A DNA stretch of 64,000 nucleotides from JAVVHH01 sp963835135 (GCA_963835135.1 CAWIEF010000002.1:248001-312000); one strand, 5' to 3'. Positions 26,385 to 36,091 are shown, counted from the first letter of the stretch. A program made the numbers and translations. Notes: generated from the letters alone by a model not told the origin.

Positions 26385-27140
26385 ATGGCAACCATTCCTG
26401 GTGGCAGTTTTTACACGGACTCGGCCGATCACTCGACGATGCATGGCAGCGGCGGTGCGGACATGTTCATGGTTTCCCACAACTTCGACACGATTACTGG
26501 AGGGGATGGTCACGACTACTTCAGTATGGACGGTCACCACGAGACGCTATACACCGGAAACGGCAACGACGTCGTTTTTTCCTCGGGGCACCACGACTAC
26601 ATTAGCCTAGGCTCGGGCTATGACTACGTCGAGAGCTCCGGCTCTGGGCACGACACCATGATGGGTGGCACCGGCGACGACACGATGATCGCGTCGGGCG
26701 CGCACAACTTCCTCCACGCTGGCACCGGCAACGATTACCTGCAGGGCGGCACCGGCGGCGACACGATCATCGGTGGCGGTGGCAGCGACACGCTGGTCGC
26801 AGGCAGTGGCCACGAGATGCTGATCGGCGGCTCCGGCTCGTCGCTCATGGTCGCCGGCGAGGGCAACGACACCATGATCGGTGGCTCCGGCTATGACCGC
26901 TTCGAGTTCCACAGCGGCGGCGGCCAAAATGTAGTCATGGGTTTCCACGATGGCGACATGTTGCAGATCGAGCGCAACATGAACGGTCTGAACATCAACT
27001 CCGCCTCGGACGTCGCCGCACACGTGCAGGACGTGCACGGTAGCGCGGTGATCCAACTCGGTAGCGAGACCATCACCCTTGTTGGTATCAAGGCCGAGGA
27101 TATCCACAATAACCCATCCGGATACTTTACGGTCCACTAA
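26385..27140 (+). CDS. RTX calcium-binding beta-roll protein, type I secretion substrate
   Basis: 251-aa protein composed almost entirely of glycine/aspartate nonapeptide repeats of the RTX type (GGTGDDTMI, AGTGNDYLQ, GGTGGDTII, AGEGNDTMI), roughly residues 20-170, which fold into a calcium-bound beta-roll. The C-terminal about 80 residues (VMGFHDGDMLQIERN, then VIQLGSETITLVGIKAEDI) match the end domain of serralysin-type proteins that carry an uncleaved type I secretion signal. There is no N-terminal signal, cysteine or catalytic domain. It is rich in His and Met within repeats. An AGGGGC site precedes the ATG. The operon downstream encodes type I exporters, so a secreted surface or matrix protein is likely. 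Confidence 0.88.
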   Translation: MATIPGGSFYTDSADHSTMHGSGGADMFMVSHNFDTITGGDGHDYFSMDGHHETLYTGNGNDVVFSSGHHDYISLGSGYDYVESSGSGHDTMMGGTGDDTMIASGAHNFLHAGTGNDYLQGGTGGDTIIGGGGSDTLVAGSGHEMLIGGSGSSLMVAGEGNDTMIGGSGYDRFEFHSGGGQNVVMGFHDGDMLQIERNMNGLNINSASDVAAHVQDVHGSAVIQLGSETITLVGIKAEDIHNNPSGYFTVH

Positions 27141-27146
27141 GACTTG

Positions 27147-27178
27147 GTGCCGGCCGGGCTGTGTCACCCGGCCGGCAC
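27147..27178 (+). terminator. Strong hairpin after the RTX gene
   Basis: Perfect 12-bp stem (GTGCCGGCCGGG / CCCGGCCGGCAC) with an 8-nt loop, 6 bp after the RTX stop. No long T-tract follows. It may terminate most transcripts or protect the RTX mRNA 3' end, while some transcription reads through to the glycosyltransferase and export genes, as in S-layer operons. Confidence 0.7.
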
Positions 27179-27253
27179 ACGGTTTGACTGACTCTGTTCT
27201 CTGGTCGCGCACTGACTGGCCCGAGGACGCCGACCCCGACAGTAGGGAATCGT

Positions 27254-29426
27254 ATGCTACTGAACCGCTTACCATTGGCGATGCTGCCGCCCCGGGCAAT
27301 CTTGCTCGCGGCCGACGTCATCCTGCTGTTGCTGCCGAAAGAGGCGGACGCCGAGGCGCGATTCCTCTCGGGCCGTGAACCCCCCTACGGCACCGTCGCA
27401 GTCCAATCCATGTCCGCATCGTTTCAGATCGCGGCGATGCGCCTCTCTGACTATCGCGCTGCGCCCGGAGACGCGTCGTTCTCCTTCACGTTCGACCCCG
27501 CTCAGGATGCCGACCAGGTCGATCCGTTCAACACGATCGTTCTTGGCTCCGATATCGCCGAGCTTGCGGACGAATTGGATCAGCCATCGCAGCGCCGTCT
27601 CCTGGCGTTCTTGCTCGGCTTCTGTGGCAAGGCTTTCACTCTTTCGGGCAACCCTGATTTCGCGGCGTCCTGCCGGCGCCTCGCCGAACTCTGCATCCCG
27701 ACCAGCGGCACGGCCGAGCTGGTCGCCACGGTGACCGGGTCATGGACGGTCCTCGGCGGTCTGGCCGGGTTGCCGGCCGGATCTCTTTTCATTCTGAGCC
27801 ATGATTGCGTCCGCCGGAGTGCCGCACCACCGCTCGCCGGCTTTCCATCGTTGCGCTTGGTTGAGCGGGTCGCGCCGGGCGACGTTCTACTCGTCCAGGG
27901 CGAGCAGCCGGTCCAGTCTACCGTCGGCGCCGCCCGCCCTGGCCTCCCCGATCTCGTTCGCTCCCCACCCGACGCGGCCGGGCTGCGGGCGGCATGCCTG
28001 CGCGCCCTCTCCCCTGTCTGTCCGCGCGTGGGCGCGCAGGTCCGCGAGGCCGCGCTCCTTTCGCCCGCCGCTCCACGCCGGCACGACGATGTCAACCGTC
28101 CCGTCGGTGGCGGCCTGGAAGCGGCGTTCCCCGACGGAGAGGGTCGTCTGTTTCTCCGTGGCTGGGTTCGGGATCCGATGCGCCTGGTGGCGTCGGTCGA
28201 GCTTGTCGGACCACACGGCACCGCCCAGCTCGAACCGCATCAGCTGCACTGGTTTCGCCGGCCAGATCTGGAAAAACACTATGCCACCGCGGCATTCGCC
28301 GATGGCGACGCTCAGCTAGGCTTCGTCGCTTACGTGGACGACCCCTGCGCCGGTCAATCCCTGCAGCCGACCCTTGTCCTACGGCTGCATTCGGGCGCCC
28401 GGATCGAAATCCGATCCTCCCTGCGCCACCCGGAAGCCGCCGCGGCGCGCGCGGCCATCCTGGCGAGCGTGCCGCCCGACGAGGTGACCGACGCCATGCT
28501 CGACGATTGTATCGGGCCAGCCGCGGCTGCCTTTCATCGCCGCACGCTCCAACAGCGCGGCACGCCCGAACAAATCCATATCGGCGCGGTGCCAGTCGAT
28601 CCCCCCGTCAGCATCATCGTCCCGCTCTACCGTAACCTCAGCTTCTTGCGCTTCCAGGTCGCCGCCTTCGCCCGCGACCCGGAGTGCCGCGCGGCCGAGC
28701 TGACCTTCGTGCTCGATAGTCCGGAGCAGCGTCGCGAGGCCGAGCACCTTCTTCGTGGCCTGTACGCCATGCACGGGCTGCCGCTCACGCTGCTGATCAT
28801 GCCGCGCAATCTTGGCTATGCCGCCGCAAACAACGCCGGCGCCGCCTGCTCTCGTGCGCCGGCGCTGCTGCTCCTGAACTCCGACGTGGTTCCGGCCCGA
28901 CCACTCTGGCTCGGGCGTCTCACCGCCGCTCTCGCGCAGCCCGGCGTGGGTGCTGTAGGCCCGAAGCTGCTGTTCGATGACGAGTTCGATCCAGCACGCC
29001 GGCCTGTTCTTCCAGCGCGATCTCGATGGCATGTGGCTCAACGCCCACTACCACAAAGGTATGCCGCGTGCGTGGCCTGGCGCTACAAACTCCCGGAGGG
29101 TTCCCGGCGTGACCGGCGCGGCGCTGCTCGTCCGCCGACAGCTATTCGAGGCCGTCGGTGGGATCTGCGAAGATTACATCGTCGGTGACTACGAGGACTC
29201 GGATTTCTGCCTCCGGCTAAACGCAGCCGGCGCCCAAACGCTGTATGTGGCCGAGGCCGAACTGTACCACTTCGAGCGCCGGTCCATCGGCCTTCACAAG
29301 GGATACGTCGGCACACTCGCCTGCCGTTACAATCGCCGGCTCCACCATCAACGCTGGGATGAAACCATCGCCGGGCTGATGGCGCAGTCAGAGTTCGACT
29401 CGAAGGCGGTCGGAGCCGATGCATGA
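27254..29426 (+). pseudogene. Family 2 glycosyltransferase with a +1 frameshift
   Basis: One coding sequence in two frames. The first frame (27254 to about 28981) gives an N-terminal region of about 270 residues, a beta-sandwich module with GWVRDP, and a GT-A domain with VSIIVPLYRNLSFLRF, the NLGYAAANN motif and the DxD-like NSD at residues 542-544. It then runs off frame and ends at 29188. The C-terminal half (VTGAALLVRRQLFEAVGGICEDYIVGDYEDSDFCLRL and a YHFERRSIGLHKGY tail) is in the +1 frame to 29426. Dropping one base near G28982 restores the expected DDSSIQHAGLFF join. This could be a real mutation, a sequencing error or programmed shifting. The gene starts the glycan/export operon. Confidence 0.8.
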
Positions 29427-30199
29427 CTGACATCGCCACCCTGCGCGCTCACCTCAGCCGCAACCGGTTCATGCCGGTGCCACCAAACAACCTGCATTAC
29501 GTAGGTGATGGAGATTACCGCGCGATCGGTGCCGAGTTCCTTGAGCGCTTGATCCAGGATGCCGACCTCACTCCGTCGGACCGCGTGCTCGACATCGGCT
29601 GCGGCGTGGGTCGGCTCGCCCTGCCACTCACACAGTTTCTCGAGACGGGCAGCTACGACGGTGTCGACCCGGTCGCCGCCGGAGTTGCCTGGTGCGCCTC
29701 GACCATCACTCCGCTCTACCCGAACGTGCGCTTCGAGCACCTCGACTTGCGGCATCCCCTCTACAACCCGGGCGGAGCGCTCGACACCGCCAAAACGCGT
29801 CTGCCGTTCGCCGATGCCAGCTTCGACCTGATTTGCATGATCTCCGTCCTCACCCATCTCGAGCGGCCGGAGGCGCTGCACTACGCGTCCGAAGCCGCCC
29901 GGCTGCTCGCGCCCGGCGGCCGCTGCTTCGCAACGGCCTTCCTGATGAACCCGCCGGCCCGCGCAGCCTTGCAGCAGGGTGATCGCTCGTTGAAGTTCGA
30001 CCCTGCCGCCCCCGGTCCGCTTTACTTCGCCATCCCTGATGCGCCGCTGGCCGCAGTCGCCTACGACGAGGACGTTCTGATCGAACTATTCCTCCGCCAC
30101 GGTCTCCGCCGACGTAAGCCCGCCGGCTACGGCTGGTGGAGTGGCCGGGCCGGAAGCAGCTTCCAAGACATCTGCATCTTCGAAAAGGCGCCCGTCTGA
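29423..30199 (+). CDS. Class I SAM-dependent methyltransferase
   Basis: 258-aa cytoplasmic methyltransferase with the Rossmann SAM motif RVLDIGCGVGRLALPL, acidic motif II (YDGVDPVAAG), and LPFADASFDLICMISVLTHLERPEALHYASEAARLLAPGG as motifs III-IV. The ATG overlaps the end of the family 2 glycosyltransferase (ATGA) and the next GT4 gene starts on its stop (TGATG), so it is part of a tightly coupled operon. Its context suggests methylation of a sugar residue or glycan terminus, as known for O-antigen capping enzymes. The substrate is not determined. Confidence 0.88.
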   Translation: MTDIATLRAHLSRNRFMPVPPNNLHYVGDGDYRAIGAEFLERLIQDADLTPSDRVLDIGCGVGRLALPLTQFLETGSYDGVDPVAAGVAWCASTITPLYPNVRFEHLDLRHPLYNPGGALDTAKTRLPFADASFDLICMISVLTHLERPEALHYASEAARLLAPGGRCFATAFLMNPPARAALQQGDRSLKFDPAAPGPLYFAIPDAPLAAVAYDEDVLIELFLRHGLRRRKPAGYGWWSGRAGSSFQDICIFEKAPV

Positions 30200-31449
30200 T
30201 GCGCGTCATGTTTCTTCTCCACGCGCATCCGGACCTGCAGGCGGGGGGCACCGAGATATTCGCCCGCGACCTGTTCAGGACCCTGCGCGCCCGCGGCGTG
30301 TCCGGCCTGTTGCTCGCCGGCACCGCCGCGCACCAGCGGCCCGCAAGCCCCGGCACGCCGTTCCAGGCAGTCGGCGGCGCCGCCGACGAAATCCTCGCCT
30401 GGACCGGCGGCTTCGACCCGTTCTTCCTCTCGCAGATCGATCTACACGGCATGAGCCAACCGCTTGCCCAGCTCCTTCGAGAGCAGCAACCGGACGTGAT
30501 CCACATTCACCATGTCATGGCGTTGGGCGTCGAGATCATCGGCCTGATCCGCCGTTGCCTGCCGAACGTCCGTCTCGTCATGACCCTTCACGACTATTAC
30601 GCGCTCTGTGCCAATGACGGACAGATGGTCACGCAAGCCGGCGCGTTATGCCACGCCGCGAGGCCTGACGCCTGCCGGTCCTGCTTCCCCGAACGTAGTT
30701 TGACCGACTTCAAATTGCGCGAACTTCACATCGGGCAGGCGCTTGCTCAGGTCGACCACTTCATCGCGCCGAGCCGTTTCCTGCGCGACCGGTTCATTGC
30801 CGCCGGGTTCGCGCCCGACCGCGTCTCCGTGGTCCCAAACGGTTTTCCCTCCGTCGATCCCGTGCCCGCCCGGCACGCTGTCCGCCGTGACCGCTTCGCC
30901 TTCTTTGGCCACATCAACCGCTTCAAGGGCGCCACCGTGGCCTTGGAGGCCTCCGCCATGCTGTCGGGATACGGCGTGCAGCATGGCCTGTCCCTCTTTG
31001 GCGGCACGGATCACCAAACTGAGCAGACACTGTCCCGCTTCGCTGCTGCGCGCGCGAAGGCGCCGGATGCAACCTACCGCGGACCCTACCGGCGAGCCGA
31101 TATGCCGCGGCTCATCGCCGGGGCCGACTGGGTCGTGTTCCCCTCGGAATGGTGGGAGAACGCGCCCCTGGTCATCAATGAAGCCTTCCAGCACTGGCGC
31201 CCGGTGATTGCCAGCGCCATTGGCGGTGCGCTCGAGCTCATCGACGATGGCGTCAATGGCCTGCATTTTCCCGTGGGCGATGCCGCGTCCCTTGCGGCTG
31301 TCATGCGCAGCGCAATCGAGGATCCCGGACTTTGGCAGCGCCTGGTCGACGGTATCAAGGCACCGGTGACGATTGAAGAGTCCGCATCTCGGCACCTCGA
31401 CCTGTATCGCGACCTGCTCGCCGCTCCGGCTCGGGCATTGGCGGCATGA
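30199..31449 (+). CDS. GT4-family glycosyltransferase
   Basis: 416-aa GT-B fold retaining glycosyltransferase of family 4. The N-terminal acceptor domain begins MRVMFLLHAHPDLQAGGTEIFARDL and includes HIHHVMALGVEIIGL and TLHDYYALCANDGQMV. The donor-binding C-terminal half has VVPNGFPSV, FAFFGHINRFKGATVALEA, and the EX7E-type segment in SEWWENAPLVINEAFQHWRPVIAS. A cysteine-rich insert (ALCHAARPDACRSCFPE) is shared with the second GT4 at 33599. It overlaps its neighbours at both ends by 1-4 bp. It probably adds a hexose to a surface glycan; donor and acceptor unknown. Confidence 0.92.
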   Translation: MRVMFLLHAHPDLQAGGTEIFARDLFRTLRARGVSGLLLAGTAAHQRPASPGTPFQAVGGAADEILAWTGGFDPFFLSQIDLHGMSQPLAQLLREQQPDVIHIHHVMALGVEIIGLIRRCLPNVRLVMTLHDYYALCANDGQMVTQAGALCHAARPDACRSCFPERSLTDFKLRELHIGQALAQVDHFIAPSRFLRDRFIAAGFAPDRVSVVPNGFPSVDPVPARHAVRRDRFAFFGHINRFKGATVALEASAMLSGYGVQHGLSLFGGTDHQTEQTLSRFAAARAKAPDATYRGPYRRADMPRLIAGADWVVFPSEWWENAPLVINEAFQHWRPVIASAIGGALELIDDGVNGLHFPVGDAASLAAVMRSAIEDPGLWQRLVDGIKAPVTIEESASRHLDLYRDLLAAPARALAA

Positions 31450-33611
31450 ACGCGTTCCAACCCCGTGCCGTGATCTCCGACCCGGCCCCACGGGCGCATC
31501 TCATATCGGTGTGGCGAGTGCAGCCCGGCGCACTGATGCTTCTCGGCCGCGCACCGGGACCGATACCCAAGGCCGGCTCCGCGCGCATTGCAAGCTTCGG
31601 TGGAGCGCCCGGCATGTTTCGGGCGGAGTTTTGGCCGCTTCAGGACGAGCCGGGCTACGCCTTCGTTGCCGCCGTGCGCCTACCGCAAACCGTCGACCGC
31701 TCCGACAATGCAGAACTGGTTCTGCGCGGCGCTCGGGGCGGCGATCGCGACCTCCGTATGGCGCTCGTGGTCGCCTCTGCCGAAGCCGCTTTCGGCAAGC
31801 AGGTCGCCGCCAGCGCGGGAGCGCATGCCGCCCGGCTGACCCGTTTCATGCTGGACGTCATGCGGTCTGACGATGGCAGCGACATGCGCCAGCCCAGCGC
31901 AGTGCTCGACGCGTTCTTGACCCACGCAGCACGGGCCGACGGCTGCGTGGAATTGATCATGCATGTCCCGCAGCGGTGCGTCATGCTCCAGGGTTGGGGT
32001 ATGCAGCCCGCCGATGCGGTCGAGATCATGCTGCCGGGCTCCGACCTTGCTCGCCACGCAGCCGGCTTCGGCGACTTCGCCCGCAGCGATGTCGGGGCGC
32101 CGGCAACTGGCAACATCCTCGTACTTCCGCCCGACCTTGCAGGCGCGATGACGTCTCTGGAGAAGATCTATCTCCTCACCGGCGAGGACCTGCTCTGCCG
32201 CCATGTCGTCGAGCCCCGCATTCTCGACGTCGAAGCAAGCATCGGCCAAATCCGTCATCTCCTGCCCCGGCTGAACTGTTCCGCGCCGCTGCGTGCGTTG
32301 CTCCGAACTACTCTGCAACCTCACTACGACGGACAGGATACGCTGAACGCGGCCGGCCGGCCGGTCCGCGCGGCGCTGGATACGGCCTTCGTTGCTCGAG
32401 GCGGCGGCGCTTATCTATCTGGCTGGCTGTTCGATCCAGCCTGCCACACGGCCGAACTCCACCTCTGCGCCGACGGATTCGCCGAGCAGCTGAACGACGG
32501 TTGGGTTCGTGTGCTCCGCGAGGATGTCTCTGCCGCGTTTCGCGCTGACCCGGCGTTTACTATTCCACTCAACGACGAAGCCGGGTTCACTGTGGCAATC
32601 CCGGTTGCGCCACCACCGGATCAGCCGGCCTATCTCCGCTTCACTTTCACCGACGGCGAGTTGGCGTTCGTGCCGGTCCGCTTCGCAGACGCAAGTGCTC
32701 CCTCCAGCTTGAGGTCGTTGCTGTCGAGCGTCGATCTCCACAAACCGTCCGCTTTATCCGTCATCACACAACATTTGGCGCCCTTCCTTGCCCAAGTGCG
32801 CTCGCGGGCGCACGAGACGTCCGGCCGCATCATCCATCGTGGGCCGCTCGAGCGCGCCCGCGCCGTCGTCGTTCCATTGAGCACGCCAAAGATGCCGCGC
32901 TCCTTGATCTCGAGCTTCCTGCTGGACCCGGTGGCGGGCGACGAGCAGGTCATCTTCGTTTGTGGTCCTGAGTGGGATCAGGTACGGCGAGAAACGCTGA
33001 TCGGACTCATCCGCTTCTACCAGCTGCCAGCCAGCGTCTTAGAGGTCGGCTACTCCCTGCGGTCGGCCGACGCGATGCGCGAGGCGGCAAGTTTGAGCGA
33101 GGCGGACAGCTTCCTGCTAACGTCGCCCGGCGTCGTCGGCAGCGCGCCGGGCTGGCGCGGGTCACTGCACCAAGCGGCCGGCAACGACCACGTCGCATGC
33201 CCGACCGTGCTGTTTGAAGATCGCTCGCTCCGCTTCGGTGGCCCAAAGAGCGTTCTGTTCCTCGAGCGCGCACCCTTCGTCACCATACACGAGCCATTCG
33301 CCGGCGCGTGCGCCGACCTCGCCAGTGCTGAAGGATCACACGACGTCGGTGGCGGCACATTCGCCTGCTGTCTCGTGCAGCGTTCGGCGCTCCCGGCGCT
33401 GGAGCATGCTTCACGTTTCATGACCGATGCGGGGCAGGAAGCGGCGTTTTTCCTGTCGTTGCGTGAGCTGGAAATGAAGAGCTCGTGGGTGCCATCCGTC
33501 CGGGTCTCGGCGCCTGAGGAAGAGGCCAGTCAAACACAACCGGCGCTGCCGCTCGTCGATGGTTGGATGTTACGAGACAAGTGGGGCGAGGCAGCGTCAT
33601 GCGTGTCCTGA
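31446..33611 (+). CDS. Large protein with GT2-like but degenerate domain and GWxxDP modules
   Basis: 721-aa protein of no assigned family. Its architecture parallels the family 2 glycosyltransferase at 27254: an N-terminal region, a beta-sandwich module (YLSGWLFDPACHTAELHL, with a possible second copy at LQGWGMQPADAVEIML) and a C-terminal region that aligns by eye with the GT-A domain. In that region EQVIFVCGPEWDQVRRETLIGLIRFYQLP corresponds to the sugar-binding part, and SFLLTSPGVVG sits where the active enzyme has LLLLNSDVV. The catalytic NSD is therefore missing. A pseudoenzyme acting as a scaffold or regulator of the glycosyltransferases is inferred. It overlaps the following GT4 gene by 13 bp. 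Confidence 0.6.
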   Translation: MNAFQPRAVISDPAPRAHLISVWRVQPGALMLLGRAPGPIPKAGSARIASFGGAPGMFRAEFWPLQDEPGYAFVAAVRLPQTVDRSDNAELVLRGARGGDRDLRMALVVASAEAAFGKQVAASAGAHAARLTRFMLDVMRSDDGSDMRQPSAVLDAFLTHAARADGCVELIMHVPQRCVMLQGWGMQPADAVEIMLPGSDLARHAAGFGDFARSDVGAPATGNILVLPPDLAGAMTSLEKIYLLTGEDLLCRHVVEPRILDVEASIGQIRHLLPRLNCSAPLRALLRTTLQPHYDGQDTLNAAGRPVRAALDTAFVARGGGAYLSGWLFDPACHTAELHLCADGFAEQLNDGWVRVLREDVSAAFRADPAFTIPLNDEAGFTVAIPVAPPPDQPAYLRFTFTDGELAFVPVRFADASAPSSLRSLLSSVDLHKPSALSVITQHLAPFLAQVRSRAHETSGRIIHRGPLERARAVVVPLSTPKMPRSLISSFLLDPVAGDEQVIFVCGPEWDQVRRETLIGLIRFYQLPASVLEVGYSLRSADAMREAASLSEADSFLLTSPGVVGSAPGWRGSLHQAAGNDHVACPTVLFEDRSLRFGGPKSVLFLERAPFVTIHEPFAGACADLASAEGSHDVGGGTFACCLVQRSALPALEHASRFMTDAGQEAAFFLSLRELEMKSSWVPSVRVSAPEEEASQTQPALPLVDGWMLRDKWGEAASCVS

Positions 33612-34891
33612 TCATTTCGCACGGCCACCCCAGCTACTCCATCGGCGGCGCTGAAGTCGCCTCGCACGCGCTTTTCCGCGCCATCGATGCCCATCCCGAT
33701 CATCAGGCACACTACCTATCACGCGCGCCCGCCTCGATCCGGCGCCACGCCGCAACTCCGCTCATGAGCCTGCGTCACGGTGAGCGGGAAGCGTTCCTGC
33801 ATACCGGCACTTGGGATGAGTTTTGGCTGTCCAACGGCGGTTTGGAGGAGCTTGCCGGCGCATTCGGATCATACCTGGAACGCATCAACCCCGATGTCGT
33901 CCACTTCCACCATGTCATCGGACTCGGCGTGGAAGCGATCGCGCTGGTCCGGCGCGTGTTGCCGCGGGCGCGCCTGGTCATTACGTTTCACGAGTACCTA
34001 GCGATTTGCGCCAATCACGGTCAGATGGTCAAAACCGGCCGTCACGCGCTGTGCACGAGCGCCTCGCCCTCGCTCTGCAACGTCTGCTTGCCGCAGCATA
34101 GCCCGGCCGATTTCTTTGCCCGCGAGGAGCATCTCAAGGCGCACCTGCTCCTTGCCGACGCCTATGTCTCGCCGAGCCGCTTCCTCCTTGAGCGTTACGC
34201 GAACTGGGGCTTGCCGGAAACGCGTTTCCGGGTGATCGAGAATGGCGTCGACGGAACAGCGGTACCGGCCCGGCCTCTGACGCGAGACGGACGCCGCGAC
34301 CGTTTCGCTTTCTTCGGCCAAGTTACCGAGTTCAAGGGACTGCCCATCCTGCTCGATGCCGTCAGTCGCGTTCCCGATGACCTATGGGGCCATGCCACGC
34401 TCAGCGTCTTCGGCGGCAATCTTGAGTTCCAGCCTGAGGCGTTTCAGCGCCGGTTCCATGCGCTGGTGGAAGCGGCGGGGCGGCGGGTTCGCTTTCATGG
34501 CAGTTACCGGCAAGAGGAACTCCCCGGCTTGATGTCGGAGATCGACTGGGTCGTTGTTCCCTCCATCTGGTGGGAGAACTCACCGGTTGTGATCCAAGAG
34601 GCGTTCCTACACCGCCGGCCGGTCATCGCAAGCGGTATCGGGGGTATGGCGGAGAAGATCCGTAACGGGATCGACGGCATGCACTTTCGGGCCGGCAGCC
34701 CAGAAAGCCTGGCCGACAAACTCTCACGTGCACTCCAGGAAGACAGCTTGTGGGCCGAACTCTCCGCCGGGACGACATCACCACCGGACCTCCAGACCTT
34801 CGCATCGGAGCACCTCGACCTGTACCGGCGGATGCCCGGCCGATCCGAAACGGCACCCGCTTCTCCGTCTAACCTCAACGCCGCTGCGTAA
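33599..34891 (+). CDS. GT4-family glycosyltransferase (paralogue)
   Basis: 430-aa GT-B glycosyltransferase, clearly paralogous to the enzyme at 30199: MRVLIISHGHPSYSIGGAEVASHALF, FHHVIGLGVEAIALVRRVLP, TFHEYLAICANHGQMV, FAFFGQVTEFKGLPILLDAV and SIWWENSPVVIQEAFLHRRPVIASGIGG align along the length. The cysteine insert is also shared (ALCTSASPSLCNVCLPQ). The ATG at 33599 has GGGGCGAGG upstream and lies inside the end of the preceding gene. Two paralogous GT4 enzymes in one operon probably add successive residues of the same glycan. Specificity is unknown. Confidence 0.92.
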   Translation: MRVLIISHGHPSYSIGGAEVASHALFRAIDAHPDHQAHYLSRAPASIRRHAATPLMSLRHGEREAFLHTGTWDEFWLSNGGLEELAGAFGSYLERINPDVVHFHHVIGLGVEAIALVRRVLPRARLVITFHEYLAICANHGQMVKTGRHALCTSASPSLCNVCLPQHSPADFFAREEHLKAHLLLADAYVSPSRFLLERYANWGLPETRFRVIENGVDGTAVPARPLTRDGRRDRFAFFGQVTEFKGLPILLDAVSRVPDDLWGHATLSVFGGNLEFQPEAFQRRFHALVEAAGRRVRFHGSYRQEELPGLMSEIDWVVVPSIWWENSPVVIQEAFLHRRPVIASGIGGMAEKIRNGIDGMHFRAGSPESLADKLSRALQEDSLWAELSAGTTSPPDLQTFASEHLDLYRRMPGRSETAPASPSNLNAAA

Positions 34892-34909
34892 AGATAAGGA
34901 AGTTAGCCC

Positions 34910-36091
34910 ATGAAAAAGATCCTGGTAATTAGTCCTTCCGGAGAAGTCTATGACCACGACTGCGTTCGATGGTACTCAGACCTCAATTTCAATAAGGCCC
35001 CTGATCACTACCATAACATTGGCGATGCTTTCGTTTTTGACAGTTCGCTGAAATTGCTGTCGTACTCGCATCTGGCACCCTTGAAAATCAGGAACCCAAC
35101 TGATGCGGACATCGAGCGCTACAATAACGAGTATGATTACGCCTTTTTGAGGGGGTCCAACTATCTGCACAAGGATATGGATTGGGAAAACGCTCCCTCC
35201 GTTTTGTCCAAGCTAAAAATTCCGGTAATTGCTTTCGGGATCGGTGCGCAAGCGCCCTCCAAAGGGCCATTGGTGCTCAGCCAGGCCACTCGGCGCATGT
35301 TGTCCCTCATTGCCGAGCGTTCGGTCTCGCTCGGAGTCCGAGGAGCCTATACCGCCGATGTGCTCTGGAGCCTCGGTATCCGCAACGCGCGAATCATTGC
35401 ATGTCCGACTGTGTTTCGGAACAACGATCCGGGACTGCGGATCGACCTTCCTCCACTCGAGACGGTCCGCGAGGTCGCGTATACGCTACGACGCGAAGTT
35501 GATGTGACATATGCGAAGGATCTTCGCCGCTACCTTGATATGCAGCGCGAAACGATTCTCGACCTGGCCAGACGATTCGACCTTGACGTGCTGGCGCAAG
35601 GCGAGGTCGAAGAGAAGGGCGTCCTCTGGGGCAACCCCGCTCAAAAGGCTGCTGCGGTCGAACGATTGAGACACGAGGGCTGGTTGCGTGGGCCCGGTGA
35701 CCCGCTGGAAGCTCTGTACGCGACCAATCTGTTCTACTCGGACTCAGTCGCAGATTTCGAGCGGAAATTGTGCCAGAAGCAACTCGTGCTGGGCTACCGG
35801 CTGCACGGAAATCTCTTGGGGCTCGCGAACCGTGTTCCGTCTGTCTATTTTACATACGACAGCCGCACAGCGGAGTTCGCTGAGACATTACAGATTCCAA
35901 GCTTCGACGTGTTCTCGGGTAAGACGTTCCGTCTGGAAGATTACTGGGACCAGTCACTATTTGAGCGGTTCAATCGCTGCTATTATCAAACCTACCGGGC
36001 AATGCGCCTGTTCCTGAACGAAAACGGCATCGCACATAAGATGCATGATGAAACGGCAGTAACTCGACCGATTGCGAGCATGGCCGCATGA
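34910..36091 (+). CDS. Polysaccharide pyruvyl transferase family protein
   Basis: 393-aa protein of the polysaccharide pyruvyl transferase family (ExoV/CsaB-like). It begins MKKILVISPSGEVYDHDCVRWYSD. The conserved late segment LVLGYRLHGNLLGLANRVPSVYFTYDSRTAEFAETLQIPSF carries the R-x-H motif used to bind the PEP-derived donor, and an earlier VIAFGIGAQAPSKGP and CPTVFRNNDPG fit the fold. The reaction would be ketal pyruvylation of a sugar, giving the glycan a negative charge. The coding sequence is visibly more AT-rich than neighbours, suggesting separate acquisition. A good AAGGAAG site precedes the ATG 18 bp after the GT4 stop. Confidence 0.82.
   Translation: MKKILVISPSGEVYDHDCVRWYSDLNFNKAPDHYHNIGDAFVFDSSLKLLSYSHLAPLKIRNPTDADIERYNNEYDYAFLRGSNYLHKDMDWENAPSVLSKLKIPVIAFGIGAQAPSKGPLVLSQATRRMLSLIAERSVSLGVRGAYTADVLWSLGIRNARIIACPTVFRNNDPGLRIDLPPLETVREVAYTLRREVDVTYAKDLRRYLDMQRETILDLARRFDLDVLAQGEVEEKGVLWGNPAQKAAAVERLRHEGWLRGPGDPLEALYATNLFYSDSVADFERKLCQKQLVLGYRLHGNLLGLANRVPSVYFTYDSRTAEFAETLQIPSFDVFSGKTFRLEDYWDQSLFERFNRCYYQTYRAMRLFLNENGIAHKMHDETAVTRPIASMAA

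Noticed and set aside
26440..26930. Repetitive DNA in the RTX gene as a possible CRISPR or tandem repeat array
   Set aside because: Repeats are short, degenerate at DNA level and explained by the Gly/Asp nonapeptide coding repeats.
28977..29426. The C-terminal half of the GT2 as an independent 149-aa gene
   Set aside because: It starts inside the GT-A domain with no ribosome site and continues the upstream homology after one base; better explained as a frameshift.
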